Positions 49,038 through 61,686 are shown, counted from the first letter of the stretch. The stretch: 64,000 bases of DNA from Pseudorhodoplanes sp. (GCA_032027085.1 JAVSMS010000001.1:4813730-4877729), one strand, 5' to 3'. Notes: generated by a model from the letters alone, not told the origin. Translations and numbers: made by a program.

Positions 49038-49451
49038 ATGTGGAAAGATAGTCAGACTGCTCCAGTCAGAATAAGCCATGATCAAAGCGCCCTGATTTTC
49101 GTTGTGGTCGTCACGGCGCTGGCCGTGGCGCCACCTGCGGCACGGGCCCAGTCCTATCCAGTCTCAGGCAAATGGACCTATGAAAATCCGCACGGCGAAG
49201 GGCCGGCCAAGGATTGCGGCCGGCGCTACATGACATTCCATTCGCCGCAGCGCTTCGACACCGGTGGCGGTGTGCCGAGCTATCGCAATGTCAGCGTCGA
49301 CAACGCCGGAAACGCGACCTATCGCATTGTCGATGAATTCGCCACCGGCCAGATCCGGGCACGCTTAAGTTACACCCTGCGCCAGATCGATGCCGACCAC
49401 ATCGTGATCCAGGTTGCGGGAAACACGATTCCGTTGCGGCGCTGCCAGTAA
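49038..49451 (+). CDS. Small exported hypothetical protein, 137 aa
   Basis: A signal peptide-like N-terminus (SALIFVVVVTALAVAPPAARAQS, cleavage near residue 38) precedes a mature part of about 100 residues with strand-like alternation (YPVSGKWTYENPHGEGPAKDCGRRYMTFHSPQRFD; LSYTLRQIDADHIVIQVAGNTIPLRRC) and two cysteines that could form a disulfide in the periplasm. ATG 49038 has no good ribosome site, and a later start just before the signal is possible. The stop is one base from the convergent extensin-like gene. Function unknown. Confidence 0.6.
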   Translation: MWKDSQTAPVRISHDQSALIFVVVVTALAVAPPAARAQSYPVSGKWTYENPHGEGPAKDCGRRYMTFHSPQRFDTGGGVPSYRNVSVDNAGNATYRIVDEFATGQIRARLSYTLRQIDADHIVIQVAGNTIPLRRCQ

Positions 49452-49452
49452 A

Positions 49453-50802
49453 TCAGTCATCGCGGCGGCGCGGGCCGTCATCTTCCACCCAGTCATCGTC
49501 ATCTTCTTCCGGTGCGAAGAATTTCTTCAGCTTGGGTTTTGCTTTCGTCTTCGCCGCGGCTTTCATCTTGTTCACCGAACCGGTGACGCCGGAATCCCGG
49601 CCGAGCGCATAGCCACGCTCCTGCGCCGCGCGCGCGGCGATGATCTCGCCCGACACCGCATCGGGATTGCAGATCGTGCGCCCGCTGTCGCGCCGCATCA
49701 GATCGACATGGATATGATCGTAATGGAAGCGGTTGGAGCCCGGCGCCAGCACCGTGGTGAATTGCTCGCAGGCCGCGCCCTGGACGTCGCGCAGGAAGCC
49801 CTGCTCTTCCGGCGTACCGCGCCAGCCGTTGTTCACCGTGATGCGGCGCCCGTCCGCAAGCGTGAATGAGGAAATGTCGAGCGCGTTGCCGAAGGCATGT
49901 TCGGAGATGCGCGCGCCCGGTTGGGCGTTCATGCCCCGGCAGGAATAGGCGGAAATCTGCCGGATCTCGGACACCGGTTGCCCGAACCAGCGCCGCGCCG
50001 CCGGCTGCACCGAAGACGCGATCCATTGATCGAGCGCAGACACAATCGGACAGGCAAGCGTCGCCGCCGGCTTGATCTCCACCGGACCGATCGACCCGGT
50101 ATATTGCCCGCGCGGCGACAGCGGCACGCTTTGCGCACGGGGATAAGACGACCGCGGCTGATATTGCGGCTGGCTTTGTCGAACCGGCGCGCGCGAGGAC
50201 GATGCATCGGACACATCGTCTTCGTTGTCGGGCGGCGGCGCGTCATAGATCGATGGCCGCCGCGACGTGGCAGCTGCGGGAGCGGCGCGCATCCCCGGCT
50301 GTTCGTGTCTGCCCAAAGACGACGCCTGCTGATCCAGGCTTTGCGGCGTGAGCGACAGCGGCGCCTGCAACGGCGCCGACTGCACGGCGCTGCGCGGCTG
50401 ATAAGTCTGCGGCGCGGCAACCTGCGGCACAGATCGCGGCTGGCTGTAAGGATTGCCGTAGCGTGGCTCCGCCGCCGGCCATGACGGCTGCGACGACGGC
50501 CGGGACCTGGCCCCACCCGGAATGGCGCCCGGCGGGCGCAGCTCTTCGGAATAGCCCATCGCGCTCGAGACCTCGCCGAGCGCCGTCACCTTCAGCGGAT
50601 AGTCCGCCCCGCAAATGCCTGGGCCGTTGATCGGCTCCGCCCGCACCAGCACTTGGCTTTCTTTCACTGCGCCGGATTTCAGACAGGCGAGCTCAGCTTC
50701 CTTCCGCCAGGGCTCACGCTGCGCAAAAAAATAGCGCCCGCAGCCAGCCAGGGCGACGAGAACGAGGGAGCCGACGAGACACAAACGCACTCCGCGGGAC
50801 AT
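49453..50802 (-). CDS. Extensin-like C-terminal domain protein (probable cell-wall lipoprotein)
   Basis: 449 residues. The N-terminus looks like a lipoprotein signal (LVLVALAGCGRYFFA, lipobox LAGC near residue 21). A long Ser/Pro/Gln/Arg linker (about 95-240) leads to the extensin-like C-terminal domain: CPIVSALDQWIASSVQPAARRWFGQPVSEIRQISAYSCRGMN, RISEHAFGNALDISSFTLADGRRITV and RFHYDHIHVDLM. The His/Asp pattern (SEHAFGNALD, HYDHIHVD) is that of M15-like zinc D,D-peptidases, so peptidoglycan hydrolysis is likely. The tail is Lys- then Asp-rich (DDDDW), possibly an electrostatic anchor. Confidence 0.82.
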   Translation of the reverse strand: MSRGVRLCLVGSLVLVALAGCGRYFFAQREPWRKEAELACLKSGAVKESQVLVRAEPINGPGICGADYPLKVTALGEVSSAMGYSEELRPPGAIPGGARSRPSSQPSWPAAEPRYGNPYSQPRSVPQVAAPQTYQPRSAVQSAPLQAPLSLTPQSLDQQASSLGRHEQPGMRAAPAAATSRRPSIYDAPPPDNEDDVSDASSSRAPVRQSQPQYQPRSSYPRAQSVPLSPRGQYTGSIGPVEIKPAATLACPIVSALDQWIASSVQPAARRWFGQPVSEIRQISAYSCRGMNAQPGARISEHAFGNALDISSFTLADGRRITVNNGWRGTPEEQGFLRDVQGAACEQFTTVLAPGSNRFHYDHIHVDLMRRDSGRTICNPDAVSGEIIAARAAQERGYALGRDSGVTGSVNKMKAAAKTKAKPKLKKFFAPEEDDDDWVEDDGPRRRDD

Positions 50803-50952
50803 GACGCGGACAATGCGAATGACTCTGTTAACGTCTCATCAATCCTGCCGAGGGCGCAAAACCCCGGTCTGGTTAGCGTTACCAAATGGTTTCGCGCTTG
50901 ATGGGGCGCCGACGTTGCGTTCAACTTCCGCCGTGCAAAGGGACCCTGCGCC

Positions 50953-51186
50953 ATGGACTGGAAGACACGGCTGCTCACCGCGTCGCTGATGACCATCGTC
51001 ATGGTGGCGATGGTCACCTTCATCGCCACATTCCTGAATCTCGGTCTTGACCCGGGCTTTTTCCGGCAATGGGGCAAGGCGTTTGTCGTTGCCTGGCCGG
51101 TTGCTGCCATCACGGGCTTCATGGTCATGCCCAAGGCGCGCCGTCTCGCCGACCAGATCCTGATGCGGCTGGGGCGGCCAATGTGA
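50953..51186 (+). CDS. DUF2798 small membrane protein
   Basis: A 77-residue protein with two hydrophobic helices (LLTASLMTIVMVAMVTFIATFLNLGL and WGKAFVVAWPVAAITGFMVMPKARRLADQIL), the helix-WxxAFVVAWPVA pattern that defines DUF2798. Inner-membrane, function unknown. ATG 50953, no very strong ribosome site. Confidence 0.75.
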   Translation: MDWKTRLLTASLMTIVMVAMVTFIATFLNLGLDPGFFRQWGKAFVVAWPVAAITGFMVMPKARRLADQILMRLGRPM

Positions 51187-51441
51187 CGCCGCAGAAGTGC
51201 GACAATTCAACCCAGAATTGTTCTCATGCCATTTACCTATGCCAAGGAAATCAATGGCTTCCCGCAGCGCCCCATGACTGGTGTGGAAAATATTTTATGT
51301 AGAAATATCAGGTTCTTAGTAGCAAAAAGGTGACGATTTCGCGATCCGCTTGGACACTTTTGGGCAGATGCCGCGTTGTGGGCTTCGAGCCAGCCACCGC
51401 ATCTGTTAAGCTGGCATTCATCTCAACACAAGGGAGGCCTT

Positions 51442-51525
51442 ATGCACCTAGCCTTGAAACTGAATGTCCTGGCTGTCTGCGCCGTCTTTGCATTCGTTGG
51501 CGCAGTCCTGCTTGGAGCGTTTTGA
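51442..51525 (+). CDS. 27-residue membrane peptide
   Basis: ATG 51442 is preceded by AAGGGAGG at ideal distance. The peptide MHLALKLNVLAVCAVFAFVG continues AVLLGAF and stops at 51523-51525: one hydrophobic helix and nothing else. A strong terminator (51588-51624) follows. The ribosome site, clean helix and terminator together indicate a real short gene. I recall similar tiny proteins in Rhizobiales but cannot name one. Confidence 0.6.
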   Translation: MHLALKLNVLAVCAVFAFVGAVLLGAF

Positions 51526-51587
51526 TTTCGAGACTGCAGGACAAGCCATAAGACCAGGCCGCACTGAAGCGGCTCAAAGTTTCAGCG

Positions 51588-51624
51588 GACACCGGAGCGG
51601 GGCATCTCCGGTGTCTTGCTTTTT
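51588..51624 (+). terminator. Terminator behind the 27-residue ORF
   Basis: GACACCGGAG / CTCCGGTGTC stem with an 8-base loop and TTGCTTTTT tail. It also separates this short transcript from the convergent metH. Confidence 0.85.
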
Positions 51625-51657
51625 GGGGCTCTCTCTTGCGTTTTCAGACTCTGAAAG

Positions 51658-55395
<3,738 letters not shown>

Positions 55396-55412
55396 GCAGT
55401 CTGTCACTCGTG

Positions 55413-55533
55413 CTGGTCATTCCGGGGCGCGTGCGAAGCACGCGAACCCGGAATCAAGAGACACAACGAAGCGTGCCGTGATGGTTCTGGATTCGGGGTT
55501 TCGCCGCCTTCAGCGGCTCGCCCGGAATAACGG
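55413..55533. repeat. Palindromic repeat between metF and metH
   Basis: Two related arm pairs, ATTCCGGGGCGCG ... GCGAACCCGGAAT (55419-55454) and ATTCGGGGTTTCG ... CTCGCCCGGAAT (55491-55528), each with a hairpin tip. They are two tandem copies of the same dispersed intergenic unit. Confidence 0.7.
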
Positions 55534-55543
55534 ATGATATTGT

Positions 55544-56458
55544 TCACGCCGCTGCCCTCGTTTCCGGCCGCAGGCCGAGCAGATGGCAGATCGCGTAGAC
55601 GAGATCGGCGCGGTTCATGGTGTAGAAGTGGAAATCGGTGACGCCGCGATCGACGAGATCCATCACCTGCTCGGCGGCGACGGCGGCGGCGACGAGCTTG
55701 CGGGTGGCGACATCGTCATCGAGCCCATCGAAACGCTCTGCCAGCCAGGACGGAACGGAGGCGCCGGTCCGCTCGGCGAAACTCTTCGCCTGCTTGAAGT
55801 TCTGCACGGGCAGAATGCCGGGAACGACCGGCACATCGATGCCGCGCGCGCGGACGCGGTCGAGATAGCGGAAATAGAGATCGTTCTCGAAGAAGAATTG
55901 CGTGATGGCGCGCGTCGCGCCGGCATCAACCTTCGCCTTCAGCATGTCGATGTCGGCTGCGACGGTGGGGCTGTCCGGGTGTTTCTCCGGATAGGAGGCA
56001 ACCGAGATTTCAAAATCAGCGACGCGCTTGATGCCCGCGACAAGATCGGCCGCATTCACATAGCCGCCCGGATGCGGGGTATAGCGCGTGCCGGCGCCCG
56101 TGGTCGGATCGCCGCGCAAGGCCACGATGTGACGCACGCCGGCGGCGGCATAATTCCGGATCACCTCGTTCACCTCGTCGCGCGTCGCCTCGACGCAGGT
56201 GAGATGCGCGGCCGGCGTCAGCGCGGTTTCATTGAGCATACGCTTGACGGTTGCATGCGTGCGCTCGCGGGTCGAACCGCCGGCGCCGTAGGTTACCGAC
56301 ACAAAATGCGGCGTGAGCGGCGCGAGCCGGCTGATGGATTCCCAGAGGGTCGCCTCCATCTCTTCCGTCTTGGGCGGAAAGAATTCGAACGATACGCGGA
56401 TCCGGCTGGCCAGTCCGTTCTGCAGCAGGCGGCTGGCGCGCGTTGCGGATTCGGTCAT
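55544..56458 (-). CDS. metF: Methylenetetrahydrofolate reductase
   Basis: A 304-residue FAD-dependent TIM-barrel enzyme producing 5-methyl-THF, the methyl donor for MetH. Family motifs: VSFEFFPPKTEEMEATLWE with the catalytic glutamate, FVSVTYGAGGSTRERT, HLTCVEATRDEV, IVALRGDPTTG, and the RAITQFFFENDLYFRYLDR segment. Its ATG shares a base with the stop of the upstream ArsR-methyltransferase gene (TGATG), so the two are translationally coupled. Confidence 0.95.
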   Translation of the reverse strand: MTESATRASRLLQNGLASRIRVSFEFFPPKTEEMEATLWESISRLAPLTPHFVSVTYGAGGSTRERTHATVKRMLNETALTPAAHLTCVEATRDEVNEVIRNYAAAGVRHIVALRGDPTTGAGTRYTPHPGGYVNAADLVAGIKRVADFEISVASYPEKHPDSPTVAADIDMLKAKVDAGATRAITQFFFENDLYFRYLDRVRARGIDVPVVPGILPVQNFKQAKSFAERTGASVPSWLAERFDGLDDDVATRKLVAAAVAAEQVMDLVDRGVTDFHFYTMNRADLVYAICHLLGLRPETRAAA

Positions 56459-57453
56459 CAGGCCACCTCCCGGCTGCGGCCGGCGATGCGAAGGCGCGGA
56501 TCATGCGCGAGCCAGAGCGAGACCGCGATCTTGCCTTCGGAGCCGAGCTCCGGCGCGATGCTTCGTTGCATCGTGACGTCCAGACCCGCCGCTTCCAGCC
56601 ATTGCGACACCGTTTCCGGCGGGAAACCGAGGCGGCGATGCGCGTGCTCTTCGCGCAGGAATTCCAGATCATGCGGCGCGAAATCCACCACCAGCAGCCG
56701 CCCACCGGGTTCGAGCACACGCGCAGCTTCGCGCACGGCGCGCCCGCCGTCATCGAGATAATGCAGCACCTGATGGATGATCACGACGTCGAAGGATTCA
56801 CGCGCCAGCGGCAGATTGTAGATGTCGCCCTGCCGCACGCTGCAATGTTTCAAGCCGGCGCGCTCGAGTCGCGCGCGCGCGATCGACAGCATGGCCGGCG
56901 ACAGATCGATGCCAAGGCCGCGCTCGATCTGCGGACCGAACAATTCCAGCATGCGTCCGGTGCCGGTGCCGAGATCGAGAAGCGCCCGGAACGGCTTGTC
57001 GGAAAGCGCCATGATGATGGCGTCCTCCACGGCGGAATCGGCGGTGTGCAATTTGCGGATGCGGTCCCACTCCGCGGCATGCGAGCGGAAGTAATCCTGC
57101 GCCTGCTTGGCGCGCTGCTCGCGCACGGCGGCCAGCCGCTCGCGGTCGCGGGACAGCGTCGGGTCGTCGGCATCGAGCCGCTCCACCAGCAACCGGCCGA
57201 GCTGCGCATTCTCGCCGCGGTCGGCCATGCGGAAGAAGGCCCAGGCGCCCTCGCGATGGCGTTCGATCAGCCCGGCTTCTGCCAGCAGCTTCAGATGGCG
57301 GGAGATGCGCGGCTGCGACTGACGCAGGATTTCGGTCAGGTCGGAGACCGTGAGCTCGGTCTCGGCCAGCAGCGCAAGGATCCGCAGGCGCGTGCCCTCG
57401 GCGCTCGCCTTGAGCGCGCTGTGCATGGCCTCAAAAGACAGGTTCGCCACCAT
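56458..57453 (-). CDS. ArsR-type regulator fused to SAM methyltransferase domain
   Basis: 331 residues. Residues about 1-90 form an ArsR winged helix (ALKASAEGTRLRILALLAETELTVSDLTEILRQSQPRISRHLKLLAEAGLIERHREGAW). After a linker, residues about 125-300 form a class I methyltransferase fold (LLDLGTGTGRMLELFG at 157-172, GIDLSPAML, GDIYNLPLA, DVVIIHQVLHYLDDGG). Coupling to metF-metH suggests that the domain senses SAM or SAH and that the HTH controls this operon. ATG 57453 has GGTGGA five bases upstream; an ATG at 57465 abuts the operator and is less likely. A catalytic role cannot be excluded. Confidence 0.85.
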   Translation of the reverse strand: MVANLSFEAMHSALKASAEGTRLRILALLAETELTVSDLTEILRQSQPRISRHLKLLAEAGLIERHREGAWAFFRMADRGENAQLGRLLVERLDADDPTLSRDRERLAAVREQRAKQAQDYFRSHAAEWDRIRKLHTADSAVEDAIIMALSDKPFRALLDLGTGTGRMLELFGPQIERGLGIDLSPAMLSIARARLERAGLKHCSVRQGDIYNLPLARESFDVVIIHQVLHYLDDGGRAVREAARVLEPGGRLLVVDFAPHDLEFLREEHAHRRLGFPPETVSQWLEAAGLDVTMQRSIAPELGSEGKIAVSLWLAHDPRLRIAGRSREVA

Positions 57454-57464
57454 TCGATCCACCA

Positions 57465-57482
57465 TATAAGGATATCTTTATA
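57465..57482. promoter_or_regulatory. 18-bp palindromic operator of the methionine operon
   Basis: TATAAGGATATCTTTATA is a palindrome with one mismatched pair, centred on GATATC, 12 bp upstream of the start codon. On the minus strand TTGCGC -16 bp- TAAAGA forms a possible promoter whose -10 lies within it. I recall similar TATAAAGATATCTTTATA sites assigned to ArsR-family SAM/SAH regulators in alphaproteobacteria, but could not check. Confidence 0.7.
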
Positions 57483-57700
57483 CCTTAATTTGGTGGGCGC
57501 AAGCCCATTCATTGGGCGACAGAAGACCCCTTGCCAGTCAGGGTTTCAAAGCGGTTTCTCCGGCCGAACAGCGCATTATCCGGCGAAGTGAAATCACTTC
57601 GCCGTAAAGATCATGCGCCATGTCAACAAGTTAGCGCGCGATGGGACGCAAAATTGCTATCCACTTTTGCTGATCGCGCGCTAGAGGCTAGGGTCTCGCC

Positions 57701-58234
57701 ATGACAGAAAAAGCTCTAAACGACCCCGGCGCCAGCATCCGGGACGGCGAGATGGCGATCCCCCTGCCTGGCCACTTCGACGCCCAGCTCTATTTCATCG
57801 GCCGCATCCGCACGCCATGGACCCGCCGGCAGGACTGCCCGCACAATGCCCGCGAGGCGCGCGAGCGGGGCGACGTCTGCGTCGTGGAGGTGGACCCCCG
57901 CTACCAGGCTGCCCTGAAGGACGTCGCCGGCTGTTCGCATCTGATCCTTCTCTACTGGATGAGCGAAGCGCGCCGCGATCTGGTGCAGCAGATGCCAAAG
58001 CATGTCAGCGAGCCGCGCGGCACCTTCGCGCTGCGTTCGCCGGTGCGGCCGAATCCGGTGGCGCTTAGCGTGGTGCGGCTTCTGAAAATCGAGGGAACGA
58101 CCCTCTCTGTCGTCGGCGTCGATTGCCTCGACAACACGCCGCTGATCGACATCAAACCCTATTTTGCATCGACGGATGCTGTCCCCGAGGCCAGCGTGGC
58201 CTGGCACAGACCGCAATCCGAAAACGGAGTCTGA
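57701..58234 (+). CDS. trmO: tRNA (N6-threonylcarbamoyladenosine(37)-N6)-methyltransferase TrmO
   Basis: A 177-residue SAM-dependent enzyme of the TsaA/YaeB (VirR-like) beta-barrel family that methylates t6A37 of some tRNAs. Motifs: FIGRIRTPWTRRQDCPHN, VDPRYQAALKDVAGCSHLILLYWM, GTFALRSPVRPNPVALSVVRLLKIEG and VDCLDNTPLIDIKPYF; the SPVRPNPVALS signature is characteristic. It is followed five bases later by panE, probably as an operon. Confidence 0.85.
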   Translation: MTEKALNDPGASIRDGEMAIPLPGHFDAQLYFIGRIRTPWTRRQDCPHNAREARERGDVCVVEVDPRYQAALKDVAGCSHLILLYWMSEARRDLVQQMPKHVSEPRGTFALRSPVRPNPVALSVVRLLKIEGTTLSVVGVDCLDNTPLIDIKPYFASTDAVPEASVAWHRPQSENGV

Positions 58235-58238
58235 CATC

Positions 58239-59162
58239 ATGCGCATTGCGATCATGGCCGCGGGTGCGGTCGGCGGCTATTTTGGCGCGCGGCTGGCCGA
58301 TGCCGGCCACGATGTTGTTTTCATCGCGCGCGGCAAGCATCTCGACGCCATCCGCAGGAGCGGGCTGAAGATCGAAAGCGTGCTGGGCGACCTGCATCTG
58401 AAGAATGCGAAGACGACCGACGATCCAGCCAGCGTCGGCTCAGTCGATATCGTGATGTTCGCAGTGAAGCTGTGGGACACCGAGGCTGCGGGTGAACAGA
58501 CGAAGCCGCTGGTTGGTCCCGATACACTCGTCATTACATTGCAGAACGGCGTCGACAGTGTGGAGCGCCTCACACCTATTCTCGGCGCCGATCATGTTGT
58601 CGGCGGTACGACGCATGTCGTCACCGTAATGCCCGAGCCTGGCGTGATCCGCCAGACCAGCAAGTTTGCAAAATTCACCTGCGGATTTTCGGATCGCCGC
58701 AGCGACCCGAAATTGCAAGCCTTTGTCGCCGCCGCACAAGCGGCGGGCATCGAGGCCATCCTCTCCGACGACATTGAACGCGAACGCTGGCAGAAATTCA
58801 TTTTTCTCGCGGGCACATCAGGCGTCACGGCGTCGACCCGCATGCCGCTTGGCCCGGTCATGGCCGACCCTGACACGCGTGCCTTTTTCCGAAAAGTGAT
58901 GGAAGAGGTGCAGGCGGTCGCGCGTGCGAAGGGGGTCGCCATCGCCAATGATTTCATCGACAGCCAGATGGCCTTTGCGGCTGCTGCGTCCCCGACGACA
59001 AAAGCCTCGCAGCTCAACGATCTGGAAGCCGGCAACCGGCTCGAACTCGACTGGCTGGCCGGCAAGGTGGTGGCGTTCGGGCGCGAATTGGGCGTGCCGA
59101 CGCCGGCCAATGAAGCGGTTTACGCAATGCTCAAATTGCACCGCATGGGGCGCAAAGGCTGA
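58239..59162 (+). CDS. panE: 2-dehydropantoate 2-reductase family protein
   Basis: A 307-residue NADPH-dependent reductase for pantothenate synthesis. The N-terminal Rossmann strand is MRIAIMAAGAVGGYFGARLADAGHDVVFIARG: the first glycine of the usual GxGxxG is an alanine here, though GAVGGYFG is intact. LQNGVDSVERL and the C-terminal KASQLNDLEAGNRLELDWLAGKVVAFGRELGVPTPANEAVYAMLK motif, with substrate-binding residues, are as in PanE. ATG 58239 is just after the trmO stop. Paralogues with other ketoacid substrates exist, so the pathway assignment is probable, not certain. Confidence 0.8.
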   Translation: MRIAIMAAGAVGGYFGARLADAGHDVVFIARGKHLDAIRRSGLKIESVLGDLHLKNAKTTDDPASVGSVDIVMFAVKLWDTEAAGEQTKPLVGPDTLVITLQNGVDSVERLTPILGADHVVGGTTHVVTVMPEPGVIRQTSKFAKFTCGFSDRRSDPKLQAFVAAAQAAGIEAILSDDIERERWQKFIFLAGTSGVTASTRMPLGPVMADPDTRAFFRKVMEEVQAVARAKGVAIANDFIDSQMAFAAAASPTTKASQLNDLEAGNRLELDWLAGKVVAFGRELGVPTPANEAVYAMLKLHRMGRKG

Positions 59163-59310
59163 AACCGCCGAATTCTACTGAAATGTAAGAGAACGCTGTA
59201 AGGTAAACCTAGTCCTTTCGAGGTATCCCCAAAATCTCCCGGAACCGAAACGCCTTCCTTCACTTGTCTTCTGCAGAACAGGTGGACGGTCTGGCCTTCG
59301 GGAGTGTGTC

Positions 59311-60006
59311 ATGGCGAGCAAGCGCCGCGCGTGCCTGGGAAGTGTGTTTTTTGCAGCGACGATCCTGACCTGCAGCGCAGCCGGCGCCCAAACGCTGGCT
59401 TACAACGAGCCCGGACGCTTTCTGCTATTTCCGCCGCTTTTCACCCAGCCGCCGCTTCAAACTCAACCTCAGATCCAGCCGGAGGTTGCGCGCGAGCCGA
59501 TCGCTGCGACGCCGCAGGCCGACACAGATATCCCCGCGCATCTGCGCCGCCAGATTGTCAGCTATTCCGGGAAGGAGCCGGCCGGCACCATCATCGTCGA
59601 TACGCCCAACACCTATCTCTATTACGTGCTCGGCAACGGCCGAGCGATGCGCTACGGCATCGGCGTCGGTCGCGACGGTTTCCGCTGGTCGGGCGTGAAG
59701 TCGGTCGAGCGCAAGGCGGAATGGCCGGACTGGGTGCCGCCAGCGGACATGATCGCACGCCAGCCCTATCTGCCGCGCTTTGTTGCCGGCGGCCCGCATA
59801 ATCCGCTGGGCGCGCGCGCACTCTATATCGGCGGCACCATTTATCGCATCCACGGCACCAATGTGCCGTCCAGCATCGGACAGCGCGTCTCGTCGGGCTG
59901 CATCCGCATGCTTAACGAGGATGTGATCGATCTCTATGAGCGCGCCAAGGTCGGCACCCGGGTGGTTGTGCTGCCCGACAACCGCCACATGGCCGGGCGG
60001 CTCTAA
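59311..60006 (+). CDS. L,D-transpeptidase (YkuD family), exported
   Basis: A 231-residue protein with signal peptide (cleavage after GAQ, about residue 27), a Pro/Gln-rich spacer and a YkuD domain from about 92 to 225. The catalytic motif is complete: HGTNVPSSIGQRVSSGCIRM with His181 and nucleophile Cys197. Such enzymes form 3-3 cross-links or attach proteins to peptidoglycan in the periplasm. The upstream 148 bp are relatively AT-rich; an own promoter is likely. Confidence 0.9.
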   Translation: MASKRRACLGSVFFAATILTCSAAGAQTLAYNEPGRFLLFPPLFTQPPLQTQPQIQPEVAREPIAATPQADTDIPAHLRRQIVSYSGKEPAGTIIVDTPNTYLYYVLGNGRAMRYGIGVGRDGFRWSGVKSVERKAEWPDWVPPADMIARQPYLPRFVAGGPHNPLGARALYIGGTIYRIHGTNVPSSIGQRVSSGCIRMLNEDVIDLYERAKVGTRVVVLPDNRHMAGRL

Positions 60007-60120
60007 GGCCGCACGGAATTTCGGCGCGGCAATCTGCCATGCCGGCGCCCTAGCCTGCGCCGACGCCCCGCATTAAACTCTGCCCCCGCCGATTCATTTT
60101 GGCAGGGCGAAGGGGACGCA

Positions 60121-61686
60121 ATGCGGGGGATGTCCCGGACAATTCCAGGCGCGACCCTGCTTGGCGGCGTTGCGGTCGTGCTTGTGTTCTTCTTCGGCAC
60201 CCTGTGGGTGATGGAGAAGCTTTCGCCGGGCGCGTCCGATGCGCCCCCGGTGCTGGCGCAATTGCCGCCGCTGCCTGCTGCCACGCGCACATCCACCATC
60301 ATCACACCGGCCGCCATTGCGCTCACCGCCATCCGTGACACATTGGAGCGCGCCGCACCGCGCGACTTCTCCGGCCGGCCTGACAATCCGATCAGCAAAT
60401 TGCTGTCGAAAGCCGAAATCGGCTGGACGGTGACGCGCTCGCCGCTCGCCATTAGCGGCCGCAGCGACGGCGTGACCATCGCGACGACGTTGAACGGCTC
60501 CCTGCGTGTCACCGGGCAGATTGCGGATCAGGCCGGCAATATCACCGGCGCGCTGGCGGGTCTCGTCAACAACAACCTCGGTTCCGGCATCCAGAAATTC
60601 ACCGGCAAGACGCTCGACCAGCGCGCTGACATCCGCGGCAACGTCGCGGTGCTGTCGCGGCCGGCGATCACCACCGACTGGCGGCTGGAGCCCAATCTCA
60701 GCGCACAGGTATCGATCGCCGAAGCCAATCTGTCGGTTGCCGGTTTGAAGCTGAGCGCTTCGAACGAAGTGCGCCCGCTGCTCGACAAGGCGGTGGCCGA
60801 GCAAATGTCGGCGCTGCAGGCGCGGCTGCGCAACGACCCCTTCCTCGAACAGGCGGCGCGCCGCGAATGGGCGAAGATGTGCCGCTCGATTTCCCTCGGC
60901 GCGGCCGGCGCCGGCTTGCCGAATCTGTGGCTGGAATTGCGCCCGACGCGCGCCTTTGCCGCGCAGCCGCGCACCGACGCGAACGCCGTGACGTTGACGC
61001 TCGGCGTGCAGGCGCAGACCCGCATCGTCGCAGAGGAAACAAAGCCGAGCTGCCCGTTCCCGGCCAAGCTCGATCTGGTGCCGCAGATGGACCGGGGGCG
61101 CGTCAGCATCGGCCTGCCGATCGACGTGCCGTTCACCGAGCTGAACCGCGTTCTCGAGCCGCAACTGAAGAATAGATCATTTCCCGAAGACGGCTCCGGC
61201 CCGGTCCAGGTGACCGTGTTGCGCGCCTCCGTGGCCGCAGCCGGCGAGCGCCTGCTGATTTCGTTGCGCGTCAAGGCCACCGAGCGCAAGAGCTGGTTCG
61301 GCTTCGGCACCGAAGCCACGATCCATGTCTGGGGCCGGCCAATGCTCGACAAGGCCGAGCAGATACTGCGGCTGACCGACATTTCACTCGCGGTCGAATC
61401 GGAAGCGGCCTTCGGCCTGCTCGGCGCCGCCGCGAAAGCCGCCGTTCCCTATATGGAGGCGGCGCTGGCAAAGAATGCCGTGGTGGATTTGAAACCCTTT
61501 GCAGCCTCGGCACGCAAGAGCATCGAAGCGGCCATCACCGATTTCCGCAAGCAGCAGGACGGCGTGAGCGTGGACGCCGCCGTCACGGGCTTGCGCCTCG
61601 TCGGCATCGAGTTTGACTCGAAGATGCTGCGGGTCATCGCCGAAGCCGACGGCAATGTGCGCGTCGCGGTGAGCAGGCTGCCGTAG
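60121..61686 (+). CDS. DUF4403 family protein
   Basis: A 521-residue protein with one N-terminal hydrophobic helix (GATLLGGVAVVLVFFFGTLWVM, about 10-31), probably an uncleaved anchor or signal, then a long, strand-rich periplasmic part of DUF4403 type (GRSDGVTIATTLNGSLRVTGQI; DWRLEPNLSAQVSIAEANLSVAGLKLSASNEVRPLL; WLELRPTRAFAAQPR; FAASARKSIEAAITDFRKQQDGVSVDAAVTGLRLVGIEF). These predicted tubular lipid-binding-like repeats suggest an envelope role, but the function is unknown. It follows the L,D-transpeptidase gene by 114 bp on the same strand. Confidence 0.75.
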   Translation: MRGMSRTIPGATLLGGVAVVLVFFFGTLWVMEKLSPGASDAPPVLAQLPPLPAATRTSTIITPAAIALTAIRDTLERAAPRDFSGRPDNPISKLLSKAEIGWTVTRSPLAISGRSDGVTIATTLNGSLRVTGQIADQAGNITGALAGLVNNNLGSGIQKFTGKTLDQRADIRGNVAVLSRPAITTDWRLEPNLSAQVSIAEANLSVAGLKLSASNEVRPLLDKAVAEQMSALQARLRNDPFLEQAARREWAKMCRSISLGAAGAGLPNLWLELRPTRAFAAQPRTDANAVTLTLGVQAQTRIVAEETKPSCPFPAKLDLVPQMDRGRVSIGLPIDVPFTELNRVLEPQLKNRSFPEDGSGPVQVTVLRASVAAAGERLLISLRVKATERKSWFGFGTEATIHVWGRPMLDKAEQILRLTDISLAVESEAAFGLLGAAAKAAVPYMEAALAKNAVVDLKPFAASARKSIEAAITDFRKQQDGVSVDAAVTGLRLVGIEFDSKMLRVIAEADGNVRVAVSRLP

